Source of the DNA: Diprion similis | Lineage: Eukaryota; Arthropoda; Insecta; Hymenoptera; Diprionidae | DNA: 64,000 nt | Assembly: GCF_021155765.1 (NCBI RefSeq) | Contig: NC_060114.1 | Location: 15,075,501-15,139,500, forward strand | Direction: 5' to 3' | Part shown: one piece after another, positions 37,701 through 51,603 of the stretch | How positions within the stretch are numbered: the first letter of the stretch is position 1 | Layout: the number at the start of each line of letters is the position of its first letter | Notes under the pieces: generated by a model | The model's input: only the letters and a program-made list of their open reading frames with translations | Told to the model about the DNA's origin: nothing | The model's database searches: none | Position numbers and translations under genes: made by a program

Positions 37701-39401
37701 AATATCTTACATGATTTGACCACCAATTGACATCAATAGGATGAAATTCAGAAAATCCTGGTGGTAATTTTCTCAACTTAACAAGACCAAGGGGATTCAG
37801 AGCATCGGAATCTGGCTGCTCATTGGGGCCCCACTTTTTGTAGAGCCTTAAGCTTGGCAAATTCCATATAGTTATTGAGCCGTCGGTATGTAAACAGGCA
37901 AGCAGATCTCCGGTTGGTGATATACTGGTTTTAAATATGACAGATTCGATTTGGGAGCGCAAAGTAGGCAAATAATTCCAAATTGAAAAACTTGAATTTG
38001 CACTAGTGTTCTCTTCGTTTGCAAATGACAACTTGTAGTACGGATAATCATTGAGAATGCACCACGATGTTAGACCAGATTTTGAAGAGATAGTCTGAAA
38101 CACGTAAGTTAATTTAACATCAGGCTAATTTTTTACAATTATCAGCAAAGATGCAATTACGGCATGCTGCGACCTAGAAATAAACAAAAAAAAGGAAGAT
38201 CCCAAAGTTTTAGTTAAATAAAATGTAGAGAAATAAGTATTGATTACATTGGAACTTGACCAAGAGGTAATCAGCAATGAAACTCACATTCAAGTTTTGC
38301 GTGATGTTACTCCCAGCAACAAAGAGTAAATTGTGTCTTTCATTATAAGCAACGGCACTGACGCCATTTCTGTACAAGCTGCCGAATGAAAATTCATGGC
38401 TTTCCTCGAATGCTTCAGTAGCTGAGACGTAATAGGCCTTTAATAGTCCGCTGTAAGTGATGACAAGAAATTCATAGGCCCATTTCAGACTCTTGACTCT
38501 TGTTTTAACGAATATCATTGAAGCAACAGCGTCGCCAGCTTCCAGAATATTCGGATTTTGGGACAAGTTCTTCGGACTTATATTGAACACATTGTTTCCC
38601 AAAGAATTGTAGAACGACAAATAGCCGTTGCTCGATGCAACCACGAGTAGCGAACAGTCAGGGCTCCACACAACTTTACGCCATTGCGGAAAGGCATCTT
38701 TAGGTACTGCAATTCAGAATCAATATGTGAAAGTATTGAGGATTTTGAAAGATCCTGCTGTGATGGTAAATATAGATTGTTTGAATGGAATTTTTTGCAT
38801 ACCTGACGCTTTGCCGACGACAGAAGAGTACTCGTCCTTGGATTTTCTTATCTCTATCAAATTATCTTGTAAGATGGCAAGCAGACTTCCTTTGTCTCCG
38901 ACAGCAAATTTCCATTGCAAAGTCAGTCCAATTTCCAGAGATATAGACTCTGGCAACGAGTATCTGTTGTTCAGATATCTCAGGGCAATTTTTATCGTTC
39001 CTGTAGCTGGCAGGATAGCTGCGGTGTCGTTTTTGCATCTCTGAAGTAGCAGAAATACGATAAAAATTATTGATTTCTTCAAAACCCAGTTGAAAATAAA
39101 TCATCACATGTCTGATTATTGAATATCGATCAATTAGATGATTCTTTCTGCTGTTCCATTCTCGAATAAAATGCATGTTCAGTGAGGATAGGTTAAAGGT
39201 TAAGTGGTATTAAACACCGAAAATAGGTTAGAACTTAAGTCAGGCTTATCCAGATTTTTAGATAATTTCATCACGAGATCTCACCGATAATTCTGGCTCT
39301 TGTTTGCGCACGTAATACTCCAACAGCTCGTATAATATCGACTGCTCATCACACTTCTCGATGCCGTCTTCACCCATGTTTTGATCCGGTTCTACAGCCA
39401 T
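31699..39401 (-). CDS. Nbas: NBAS homologue, Sec39-domain subunit of the ER NRZ tethering complex
   Basis: NBAS joins RINT1 and ZW10 in the ER tether that captures COPI vesicles on retrograde Golgi-ER traffic; it also has a reported role in nonsense-mediated decay. Eighteen exons, minus strand: 39285-39401, 38803-39040, 38288-38706, 37711-38094, 37309-37519, 36997-37217, 36569-36901, 36272-36477, 35861-36157, 35455-35791, 34964-35373, 34591-34890, 34192-34480, 33807-34109, 33318-33738, 32324-33213, 32111-32239, 31699-31974. All phases close: 5781 nt, 1926 aa (human about 2370). N-terminal beta-propeller (about 60-450): GTIKIAL, VVWSPDCSLLVVAS, DGSITIWNLPSL, DVNWW. A Sec39 domain follows, with strong matches such as LDTDLVYQTQWRKS, CQQLIDH, NVLPLQVRLSQDRIKLIE and STEYFNSS. 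The C-terminal half is shorter than in vertebrates. An acidic segment near residues 1665-1690 holds GWDDDWGDF. It is divergent from CSN2, ATG to ATG 463 bp. Confidence 0.93.
35792..35860 (-). other. In-frame stop-free 69-bp intron in NBAS
   Basis: Donor GTATGCC at 35860 and acceptor CATTTTAG ending at 35792. Splicing gives ...DPALRAYR|NVPLTQELLNKWY, which aligns with vertebrate NBAS, whereas the unspliced reading inserts 23 residues without a stop. Confidence 0.75.
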
Positions 39402-39864
39402 CAGCTGTCAAGTCCGCAAAGTTAAATTTCGAGGTTAGTTTAGCTTACGTCAAGGACGTCAAAGATGCATTCAGCATTCTCCAAATTCCGCTGGTCCATC
39501 GCCATCCTCAAATCGCATGGCGTATGCGCAACTGAGTAAGGAAATCCTAATCCTAAAAGCTCTTATCAGAGTTATACTCTGTTTCTCTCGCTCTGCGCCG
39601 TGATTGGCTGAACGCGATCCCTCAGCCAATCACGGCGCAGAACGAGAGAGACAGAGTATGACTCTGAATATTGGGATGCTCCCTTGCCGTGCAATATTTG
39701 CATATAAGCTCGACGTCTAGTTCAGGATTTTCACCCCAGTTGGCAGCAGTCGCCAGCGTGATTGAGTACGTTAATCGGTGTAAACAAAACTCAAGGAAGA
39801 CTGCGGATTATTACTTCACAGTTTTATTTTTACAATATCCCGGTTTTTTTGTACAACTAGTAAA
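39402..39864. promoter_or_regulatory. Bidirectional promoter between NBAS and CSN2
   Basis: 463 bp between divergent start codons. Visible elements: two CRE half-sites ACGTCA at 39448-39453 and 39456-39461, an NRF1-like GCGTATGCGCA at 39520-39530, and a 102-bp palindrome (39566-39667) carrying a CCAAT box in each arm. No TATA box is obvious for either gene, as is common for housekeeping promoters. Confidence 0.65.
39566..39667. repeat. 102-bp near-perfect palindrome with paired CCAAT boxes
   Basis: Arms 39566-39611 and 39622-39667 are 46 bp each, separated by a 10-bp loop. They differ at three positions, all C/T transitions. The inner half of each arm, TCTGCGCCGTGATTGGCTGA, is identical. Repetition stops abruptly at TCAGAGT/ACTCTGA. 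Each arm has an ATTGGCT CCAAT-type element pointing in opposite directions. It could be a captured fold-back MITE acting as promoter, or a purely regulatory palindrome. Confidence 0.8.
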
Positions 39865-42264
<2,400 letters not shown>

Positions 42265-42413
42265 ATCCAAATGCATTGAATCGTTCTTGCTACGTTGTGA
42301 ACGATTCAACGAAAATATTGTACTACGATAATACCGCATATGATTATATATTTACCATTAATCTTGTACAATAACATTACAAGCTATATTCAGCATCGAT
42401 GAACATGGCTTCG

Positions 42414-42419
42414 AATAAA
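42414..42419 (+). terminator. CSN2 polyadenylation signal
   Basis: AATAAA 150 bp beyond the CSN2 stop codon. Cleavage near 42435 would end the transcript about 55-70 bp before the converging minus-strand gene. Confidence 0.6.
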
Positions 42420-42505
42420 ATTTAACGTGATATTTTCAAAACTGTTTTACTTATTTTTTTACCCTGATGGGAACTTTCTATCCCTGTTCATATTTTCAGA
42501 CAGAT

Positions 42506-42511
42506 TTTATT
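42506..42511 (-). terminator. Polyadenylation signal overlapping the stop of the small membrane protein gene
   Basis: Minus-strand AATAAA that includes the TAA stop (GAATAAAATCTG), followed by GT-rich sequence. Same geometry as at the 3' end of NBAS. Confidence 0.45.
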
Positions 42512-42750
42512 CATTAGAATTCGCATTTAACTTCATCAAATTGCATCGCTGCCTGCATAAAAAATAACTTCGTCGTAGTTGTTTAATAATAATATACTTA
42601 CGCAGCCGCGGTTCCTCCGAACACGAGAACGATAAGCTGGAACAGTAGCGTTACATGCCAACAAGGACTATTCCACAGGGGTTTTCTTTTTCTTCGAGGA
42701 AACTCAGTATTATACTGGGGCGGCGGCATTAAGAAACCATTACTTCCGAC
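42507..42750 (-). CDS. Unrecognised small single-pass membrane protein, or C-terminus of a longer one
   Basis: Two exons on the minus strand, 42602-42750 and 42507-42552, joined over a 49-bp intron (GTAAGTATA ... TTTTATGCAG). From the ATG at 42729 the product is 57 aa: MPPPQYNTEFPRRKRKPLWN, then one hydrophobic helix WHVTLLFQLIVLVFGGTAA (residues 24-42), then QRCNLMKLNANSNE. A basic RRKRK next to the helix suggests its N-terminal side is cytosolic. An acceptor-like CTGTCCCAG sits before 42750 and the frame is open back to it (VGSNGFL), so upstream exons are possible. If the short intron is retained, the protein stops two residues later. I recognise no family. Supports: clean splice sites, AATAAA at the stop, and placement tail-to-tail with CSN2. 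Confidence 0.5.
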
Positions 42751-45007
42751 CTGGGACAGTTAAAGTCCTTGCAGCTGCTGGAACACGTTCCATTTTTATG
42801 AGAAAGAGTTTCCTACGCGTATAATAGAAGTGTTTTCATGTTATATAACTATAACTACAATCCTCACGGATTGCTCCCGGTACGCATATGATGCCGAACA
42901 GGTTTTACCACTTTGTCTTGCGTAGAGAATTAAATTAGTCGTTACTTTCTTATTTATTTTTTTTTTTTTCTTCGACCTTTGGTTCGTTACAAACGTTACG
43001 ATGGACCGAAATTTTCGCGGTGCGTGGATATTTTCGTTTCACGTTTTGTTTTCCTGCAATATTTTTTTCCTTCACAACTAAGAAACTTTTTCTAAAATCC
43101 CAATAAAAAAGAAAAATCGTTGCGAAAGGATGTTTCTTAAAACGAGTTCGAAAATATCGCTTCTAGAATTCAAAGTTTTCCCATTCGAATAACATCGGGT
43201 TATCGTTGACGGTGTTTCAAAAAACTGTTTCATCTCTTTAGCATTTTTCAGAGAGTTAAATCCTGTACAAAATCATTTGAAATTATTTTTTTTAACGAAT
43301 TTACTCATGCTTGCAGATATTGGAAAATGTTTTTATGACGTCAGAGCATGGTTGTCAGCGCCATTTTATCACCACATAACCTAAGTTTATCATTTTAATG
43401 AAGGCAAATGGTAATTTTTGGGTTTTCAAGTTACTCATGTCACATAAATCAACGAAACATAATCAATAATATATACCTGTTTACTGTCCAAACGTGAAAA
43501 AACACGGTCAACTGGCAGATATCAGCCTGGTTGCATTAGTTTGTTTTTTTCTACCAGATGGCACATTGCAAAGTGACAATCCCGATAGAACGCACGATAT
43601 TTCTTGCCAAGCATTTGAACCTGGAGATTAATTTGCACTTAGCGGAAATTCTAAACAAGAATTTTCACTTCAGTACTCGAGGAATTATATTAAAATCTCC
43701 TGTGACGTAATCGGCTTATCTTTTCCCTGTCATCATTCCGCTGCTATTATTTTTACGCATTCCGATGAACACGAATATGTAGGATTATTCGGAGAATAAA
43801 TATAGCAGCGGCGTATATATTTTGGCGTAATCGCGTAACCGCGATTTTCACCGTCTCATACCTTCAAGCGTCCACATTTCCGCACAAGTGAACATATATG
43901 TGTTGATTTTTTTTTTCCAACGTTTACTCTCTACGTCTCTCAAGTTTTATTCCCGTTCCCTGAGCACCCGAGGGTGCGTATAATATAAACTCGTTCACTT
44001 TTTAAGATTTTAATTGGCTGACAGCGAAATTTTCACTCTGGTTTTAACCGACGTGGCTTTTTCCCTTCGTGTAACGTACGTTACATAGATATCTGTATGT
44101 TGCATGTACGAGGTAGGTCAGTATGAGTTCCGACATGAAAAAAAAGAAATTATTTTCTAGGCTAATTTTATTTGCAAAAATTTTTATACGATTACCGCGC
44201 GTATCAATTGAACTTTTTGTATGAAAATCCGTTGTCGATTTCGTATAAAATTTACATCAATTAATCGTCGGAAGGGTGTATAAAATCTTTTCCTGTAACA
44301 CGTTAATCATTTTCCTTTTTTCCAACGACAATTAAAAAAAATTTCCGATACCTTGTCAATGGCTGAAATAGACGTAGAAGGGGAAAAACAGCCCAAAAAC
44401 AAGGAATTTAATAATTACACGAAAATTAAAATGTTTGTTCTGGTAAATCGTTAGGTACGTGATTCGAATTGTTCTACTAACGAGGATTTGCTCTTGTCCG
44501 TTTTACTTTTACTTTTTTGGTTATTTTGTTTTTCCTTTTTAATCAATGTTATTATTGATCTTCCCTCTATTCTTGTATATCTATATTGGTAAATTTGGCT
44601 CGCTAAATTGCAGCGCCACAGGGATTATATCGAGCAGCTAACCAGTTACCTGCACAGCCTGCACTATTCATACCTACGCATAGCTTTGCCAGGGCGTCCA
44701 GAGACCGAAACAATTCTATTAAAATTTCAGCTATCTCTGCTGCAGCTTCTCTATGGGATTCTGGATTATACCTATGCGCACATGCATATTTATGTGACTA
44801 TACATAGGTAGTAGGCACTTGGCGCGACGCGCATTACTTGTTCTGTCTAGATATTGTATACGAGTGTTCGACAAAAAAAAAAAAAAAAAAAAAAAAACAT
44901 ACTGTTTGTGCACGCTAATGGACGATCAGTTTGTAAAAAAAAAATTGTAAGTAGCGATTTTACTTCGGAAATCGTCGGGGGGGGGGGTCACTGGCAGTCT
45001 ACATTTC
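42751..45007. other. Gene-poor interval
   Basis: AT-rich sequence with many T and A runs, notably T at about 42957-42970 and A at 44873-44897. A G9 run is at about 44979-44987. Upstream exons of the small membrane protein could lie here, but none was recognised. Confidence 0.4.
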
Positions 45008-45418
45008 GGTTTTCGGGATTCGCACCCCATCGCTGATTCAGCCGCCATCTTGAAGTTGAGGTCTTAATCGAAAAATATTGATTCTAGGGAAAAATTGACG
45101 ATTACCAAAATTGTAGGAAATTTCATACCAAACAGTTTTGGTAATTACCATTTTTCGTGTAAAATGGAAAATAAACGAGATAATAGAATATTTAGGTTCA
45201 CCCCCAACCTCTTTTCAATTTTCAAACAACTTCGGTAATGTTGTATTATCTCGTTTATTGTCCATTTTACACGAAAAATGGTAATTACCAAAGTTGTTTG
45301 AATTTAAATTTCCTACAATTTTGATCCTTATTAATTTTTCCCTAGGATCGATATTTCTGATTCAGACCTCGAATTCAATATGGCGGCTGAAGCAATAGAG
45401 TGTGAATCTCGAAAGCTC
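45008..45418. mobile_element. Fold-back element with arms of about 170 bp
   Basis: The left arm (from about 45008 to 45190) and right arm (about 45240 to 45418) are reverse complements over most of their length. Identical blocks include CAGCCGCCAT, CTAGGGAAAAATT, AAAATTGTAGGAAATTT and GGTAATTACCATTTTTCGTG, with AATAAACGAGATAATA innermost. The central spacer is only about 50 bp (45191-45241). Nothing is encoded. This is a fold-back/MITE structure. Confidence 0.8.
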
Positions 45419-47657
45419 GAAAGCTGAAATGAAGGAAAATCGTTACTTACAATTTTTGCGATGTCAGCTCCTGTTTTGGTCTAATTCGACTGGGCTATTT
45501 GGCCGTGAAGCCAAATGACGCTTAAATCATGAAGTCGCGTTCACCCTAAAGAAAATTAATTCGGAGTTCAAGGTGAACTGTTTATGGGTATAGAATAGTA
45601 GGAGCCAATTTAATTGAATTAAATTACAGACGTCAATCCTGAGATATCCACATCAAGGCTGTAATTCCATTTGATCTTTGTGATGAAATTTTTTTTCTTA
45701 CAGCCTTGATATTCGTTTAGAAGATATAATGACAGTAGTGGGACGATTAGAAAACGACACGAATTAGAAACGAGCTTACTGTCACGACTTGTCCAGGGTG
45801 AAAGCGATCTCTTGTTGTTCGTTTTTCTTACCGCTCTTCTTTCTTATCCTACACACCTATAACAATTAACGTGTGCGAGGGAAACCTTACAGGAAATTCG
45901 AGATAAGAACCTCTCGCGTATATCTTCTTAACTTTTTCGCAGGTCAAGTTGTAGGTGTTCTTGCGATTCCGTTTCTATCCACGGTATACCGTCGTTTTTA
46001 TCCTGATACGATTTTATTCAGGCTTGACTGATTTAGGCACACATAAAAATATGTAAAAAAGAAAAGAGACCATTTTTTTGACGTCTTTTTTTTGCTAGTT
46101 TCGTGCAGCATGGTACAAACCTTCGAAGCTGGGAATCGCAGCCGTAGAGTGTGTGGAATCAGCGAGTGATCAAATGCTGACGTCGATATGAAAGCGGAGA
46201 GAATAGGAGAAGGAGAAAGGTAACGAAAAAAGGGAGCGAACGAGAGAGTGTGTGAGAGAGAGAGAGAGGAGACAGGAAAATCAGCGAATACGTCACCGAC
46301 TGCCTTTCTTCGGTGGCCGAGGGTCCGATCGGGTCAGAGGTTAGCCAACGTTTGCGTAGGTCTATTCGAAACTGTCTAATATTATCCCGTTTTCTCCCGC
46401 TACACTTAAGCATATCCTATTTCCTGTGTTTTAGACAGCTAGATTACACTCCTACGGGTCCACTACCTAAAATTCAATGTCAGTTCTAATTCCGCGGAGT
46501 TCATCGAAAATTTGTAATTTCTAGTTTTTAGCTCCAAAACGTATGTTGGCGTACAGTTATGTATGTACATTTTAATTCAAATGCTTGGTGTGAAATTAGC
46601 TTCAACATGGACGACCTCTCCACGCTGAGATGAAATCAATATGGCCACCGTTAAGACACGCTTCAGATTTTATTTCCTCTACACGATGAATTTTATCACT
46701 GATTAGTTATCTATTCCTATTTTACGCTAATAACAGTAACGGCAAGAAGGGCTTGGTTATAATTTTAATATCATTGACGGCACGAATTCTCGGAGATTAG
46801 TTCGTAAGACTTAATTGTATACTTAGGTAGGTACTGTCTACCAGTCCATTCATGAGAGGGTTCATAGCTGCTGGAGATACTGCATATAGAATGAATGGGA
46901 TGATTGAATATCTGAAGCAGATTGAATGAGGAATAGCAGTTTTCATATTTCCGGGTATTTATGCATGGGGGCTAGAAACGGTGACCATATTGGTCTGGCT
47001 TTGTCGCTTAGTGAGCTTAGTCGCTCAACGGTTTCTCTCTGAATCCCGGCTTGGTAAGCCAGCTGGGACAGTAAAAATGGGTGAAAACTATAAAGATATA
47101 AACTGTAAGTCCGTGCAGGCTGGATGCGTGTTTTATATTTATGTATCCACTGTATGTATGTATAGCCGTATTATACAAGCTCGAGATAATAATTTAAAAG
47201 TTCTCTGAGGATTTTCCCCACGATTAAACTTCTTCGCGTATGCATAATATTTCGAGAAGGAGATGGAAAGTATGCGGTTACACAGCCGCAGTGGTATGAT
47301 ATCTTTTATTCTCACGCCCAGATGCAGATATGACCTGGGATCCACTGAAGCCATCCGCCAGGGTTCGTCAGCTGACAATGAGTTATAAAAATCCATCGTA
47401 GGATTATTTATCATGAAGCCAGGATATTTAAATTCCGTAATAATAAGAAAATAAACAAACAAAAATATAATTCGACCCCTTACCAGATCCATGGCGTTTT
47501 ATGGGCAGTATAAAGTGATCCCCATGCATATGAATATTCAAATGATTTGGTCTCATAAAGAGAGTAGCCTCACATCCCAATGACTTCTTTTAACACATTT
47601 TTTTCTTAGTACAATTCATTTAACAGTTTCAATTTTTTTTTAGACGTGGCGTGAAAG
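45419..47657. other. Gene-poor interval
   Basis: GA microsatellite at about 46244-46270 inside a purine-rich stretch (46190-46280). No recognisable gene; ORFs at 46159-46413 and 47139-47492 lack homology and read through repeats. Confidence 0.4.
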
Positions 47658-48138
47658 ACGAAGTTATAAAGTAATATGGAATTTTTTTTTGTTTTTCTGT
47701 TATGCTAAATCTTACCAGTATGCCCGCCCGAAGTTTTCCCTATTTAAATCTGGCTGACACGATATTTCAACTTTCATGCATTTGAAAAAAAAGAGATTGT
47801 GAAAACGTACGCTTGTCGCTATATCGTGTGTAGGACCATAAAAATTATTTATCAATATTTAATCCTGTGTTCCAACAATATGAATGGAAAAAAGAGGTAA
47901 AAAATTCTAAAAGTCCGCGCCATATCGTTTTGTTTTTTTTTTTTATTTTTTATCGAATTTGCATAATTCTGTGATAATTGTCCTTTTGGACATAACCTCT
48001 TTGTTTTTTTCTTCAGATGCGCGAAAGTTGAGATATGGTGTCAGTCAGATTTAAATAGGGGTAACTTCAGACGGCCATACCAGTGAAATTTATCATAAGA
48101 AACGAAGAAAAAAAATTTCCATATTATTTATAACTTCC
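47658..48138. mobile_element. MITE-like inverted-repeat element (family B)
   Basis: Arms 47658-47787 and 48013-48138 are inverted copies of about 125 bp with scattered mismatches. Shared blocks are GAAGTTATAAA, AATATGGAA, ACCAGTATG/CATACCAGT, CCCTATTTAAATCTG and CTGACAC. The roughly 225-bp centre is AT-rich and non-coding. No transposase is present. Confidence 0.75.
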
Positions 48139-49857
48139 TATTTTATATATGAAAAATTAAAAATTATAAAATAAATTTTACTACAATAACGAGGGTAATT
48201 AAGAAAAAATTAACGAGACGTGAGACTACCCCGTGAAATACGCGGCAATTGCACATGATCATCGGTGGAGAAAAAATTGCAAAGCATCGCATACGAGTAG
48301 CAAGTGAACAGGACGAATTGTTACGACTCGAATAATCATTTGGCTGCAAGAATAGGAGTTTCAGGTGAAATTCTAGAGGCATTACATAGGCGGTGAAATC
48401 GGTAATGGTATAGTCTCTGCATGTTGTAGAATCGCGGTAGAATTTGATACCGTCGCGTTTATATACGACGTTGAGCCACCCTTGCGGTGTTCAAAACGGT
48501 GTGCGCCTGGATGTGTGTGTTCCGGCAATTTAGTACGGAAATCTTGTAAACAAACCAACGTGAACAACGCGTTATGATGAAGACGACAGAATTGGATATA
48601 ACAGAACACTCACACGCGCTTTAATCCACCCTTACACGTAAAACGGCCAGCTGTGTGTGCTGTTGCGATATCAGGCGTACGATATATATTTATGCATGCA
48701 TGTATGTATGTATTTATTGCATGTATATGTACAGGGGAGAGGGAAGACGGTACGTTTCCTGCTCTGTTTCGAGGATTGTTATTCAGGCCGCGTTCACGGC
48801 TATGTAAATGTTAGCTAACCCACACTGCAGAAGGGGACCCCCACCCCCCGCGGCCACCCTGACTCCCCAGACGCCCCCAAGGCATGATCCTACCCGCCAT
48901 TTCCTCCATTTTTCCTTCTCCTTTCACCCAAGGGCGCCACTGGGAACGTGGGTCCGTTTCAAGGTTCATTTTTGTTCTGTTTTCTTTCCTTCTTTCCCTC
49001 TTTTCTTTCCACCTTTTTCTCCACCCCCTTCCCTCGTCTTTTGCTCTCTTCCGCTACAGCTGCTTGAACACTTTTTTCTGTATAATGATCCATTTAAGCA
49101 TTACGCAACCTGTTTTTCGCGAATTTCACCTTGTTCCATTCTCCACGGCCGTTATAACGCACCATAGTGCTAGATCAACTTAATGGGGTGATTCACAGTC
49201 AAAAATATCTAATTCTCGAGGACGTGTTATACCTAACAATTTTCATTTATACGTATACATGTACAGTCGTTGCATTTACCCGTAGTTTTCTTTATTCAAT
49301 TTTCAACCAATATTACAGTCGTGTTAGAAACGTTAATCGTCGTGCAGAATTGACTCGTTCTATATCAGGAAGTTTTAATGCAGATGAGAATTATTTAGCC
49401 GCGAACTCGTACGCGGTAATGAAAAATCGATCAGATCACCACCGTATAACCAGCACAAACTGTTCGGCGCAAAACTTCTTAAAAACTGATTGTTAGACTA
49501 TCACTGACGTCGAAATATTTGAAGTCGATGTACTATGGAAAAAATCCAAAACGGTTATGTGTTCAAAACAGGTATTACGGACCTTGTATTGCGTTCAAAG
49601 TATGTAGATGAGTGATCGCAACTCCAACAGCCTGCAAAATCAAAATATCAATATTCGCATAACCTGTTTACAATCAGCTGACTGCCCTTCCGGACGCCAT
49701 ATTGCTCAGCAAGTATGAAACTGCAGAGAAGTTATACTTACTAGATCCTGAAAGAGGAGGAGTAGCTTGATTTTGACTTACAGCGGGAAAACTTGGGCTC
49801 GGTTTTCCTGTCGCTTGAGCCTGTTTTTTACTCGGGTGATCCCGCCAAGCATTGTCA
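48139..49857. other. Gene-poor interval
   Basis: ATGT-type microsatellite at about 48690-48725; pyrimidine-rich stretch at 48890-49070 that creates proline/serine/phenylalanine-rich open frames. No recognisable gene. Confidence 0.4.
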
Positions 49858-50422
49858 TATAGAGGGTGTCCCAACTCCAAGTGACTAAACTGATAGGGGT
49901 TATAGAGGAGGTTAAACTGAGTAAATTAACCCAAAGAACATGTGGTCTCCGAAGTCGCGTTCGTGAGATATGACCGGTTAGAAAAAGTCCTGCTAAGCGC
50001 CGGCATGTAGGCAAGCGAGCACACTAAACGCAGGCATTGTAGGCAACTGAGTACACAGCTCAACGTGGATAAATGATAAGGCTATTTCCATCGCACGTCC
50101 TCATTATTCGATTTGGCGAAAATTCATTGTCGAGAGTGTTTTCGTTTGAAATTCGTGAATTTAAAAGAGTTATGTGCCGTATTAATAGTCAAGTGCGCAT
50201 CAACAAGATCGCTAACCGCTGCCTGCTGTGTACTCGGTTGCCTACGTGCCGGCGCTTAGTGTGCTCGGTTGCCTACATGCCGGCGCTTAGCGGGTTTTTT
50301 TTAACCGGTCGTATCTCGCGAATGCAATTTCGGAGACCACATGTTCTTTGGATTAATTTACTCAGTTCGACCTCTTCTATAATTCCTATCAGTTTGGTTA
50401 CTTGAAGCTGAGACACCCTGTA
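49858..50422. mobile_element. TIR element ending in (TA)CAGGGTGTC (family C)
   Basis: The right end, read inward, is TACAGGGTGTCTCAGCTTCA; the left end is TATAGAGGGTGTCCCAACTC. Homology continues for more than 150 bp through CTAAACTGATAGG/CCTATCAG, AGAACATGTGGTCTCCGA and ACCGGT. Inside each arm a unit of about 33 bp built on GGCGCTTAG..TGCTCGGTTGCCTAC is repeated. TA at both edges would suit a Tc1/mariner-type target site. It encodes no transposase. Confidence 0.75.
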
Positions 50423-51603
50423 GTGTTTAGTGAATGTACCTACACGTAGTCGGTGCTTGGTCGAGTGCAGGGTAGCGAAAGTCGGTTGCGGCGCAGCGAG
50501 CGAACCCCTTTTGATAAAAGTTCTTCAGGAAGAAAGTTAATTTAAGTGAAAACTCTATTTACCGTGTGTCCTTTCCAGCGCTGTGTAGGGTGGAGGTGCC
50601 CGCTTTTATATACCTATACCTCGACTCCTGAAGGCAAAAACTAAAGTCCTCCCCGTGAGTTTCATCCGCCTCATTCTCTGTACATAACATGGACGAAGAT
50701 GAAGCGGCAAGCTCGGCGAACCGATCGCTCGGACGACAAACGCCGGTTCTTTTGGCCCGGGCCTTTGCAGAGTCGGAATTTGCGGAAGCGGGCGTGACTA
50801 TCCTTCGAAGGCGAGGGAACGAGAAGCGCGATTATTAACCGATCGAGATTAACTCCGCGGCAATTAATTCTCTGAATAAATTAGGTAACGAGGAAATGAA
50901 TGGCATTTGTTATAGGCGGTAGGCACTCGCTTCGGCTTCACTCGCAGATTGAGAAATGGTCCTCGAGGCGGAGGCGTGACGCTGGTTGATAGCTACGAAG
51001 GTACATGGCTCGATTCGTCTCGTGAAATCCCGGTAATGCGGCACCCTTTCAATTGGCACTCAAATGAGCTCAATGAAGCCCGGAAACCGGCGAGTCACCC
51101 GCCCCTCTTATTCCGCTCTGTAGCCACCCTATCAACCGAGAATGTCTATGGCACCACACCTTCCCACCCGCCGGCTGTTTCCTCTTTGAGAAGAGCCCCT
51201 GTGCAGCTGCCCCTCGTCTGTGTCACACCCGCAGAAATCGGACCACAACACCGCGCAACCGCATCTATCTGTCCTTTGCAGACAAGAAAGCCTAATTGCT
51301 GTTTTGCGGCACAGGCAGCGGTCGCCGAACTGGCCCCTGAGGGTTGTAACAGCGCTGCACGACGATAAACTGTAAACACGATATGGAATACCTGCATGGA
51401 AGTTGTTCAGTTGCAGTTTGAAACGCGCGTCAAGTTTCGACGGCGCAATTGCGCTTGTGAATACTGTGAATATCAGTGTATGCTCTTCCAATTCAAAAGC
51501 TCACGCGTACTACTGATTCTCTTAAGAGTTCTTTACAACGGCTTCACACTCTTTGTAATGATAAGTAGAACGTGAAGCTCGGATGACTATTGTTATTTTT
51601 GCA
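50423..51603. other. Interval without recognised gene
   Basis: A 49-codon plus-strand ORF begins at the ATG at 50690 (MDEDEAASSANRSLGRQT...), but it has no recognisable domain and lies in GC-rich sequence. A 139-codon frame at 50949-51368 is likewise without homology. Confidence 0.35.

Noticed and set aside
49778-50405. Two similar ORFs on opposite strands containing RRPHVLWINLLS-like peptides
   Set aside because: They are translations of the two inverted arms of the TIR element at 49858-50422, not a gene pair.
50690-50839. 49-codon ORF MDEDEAASSANRSL...
   Set aside because: GC-rich region, no splice context, no domain; not separable from chance.
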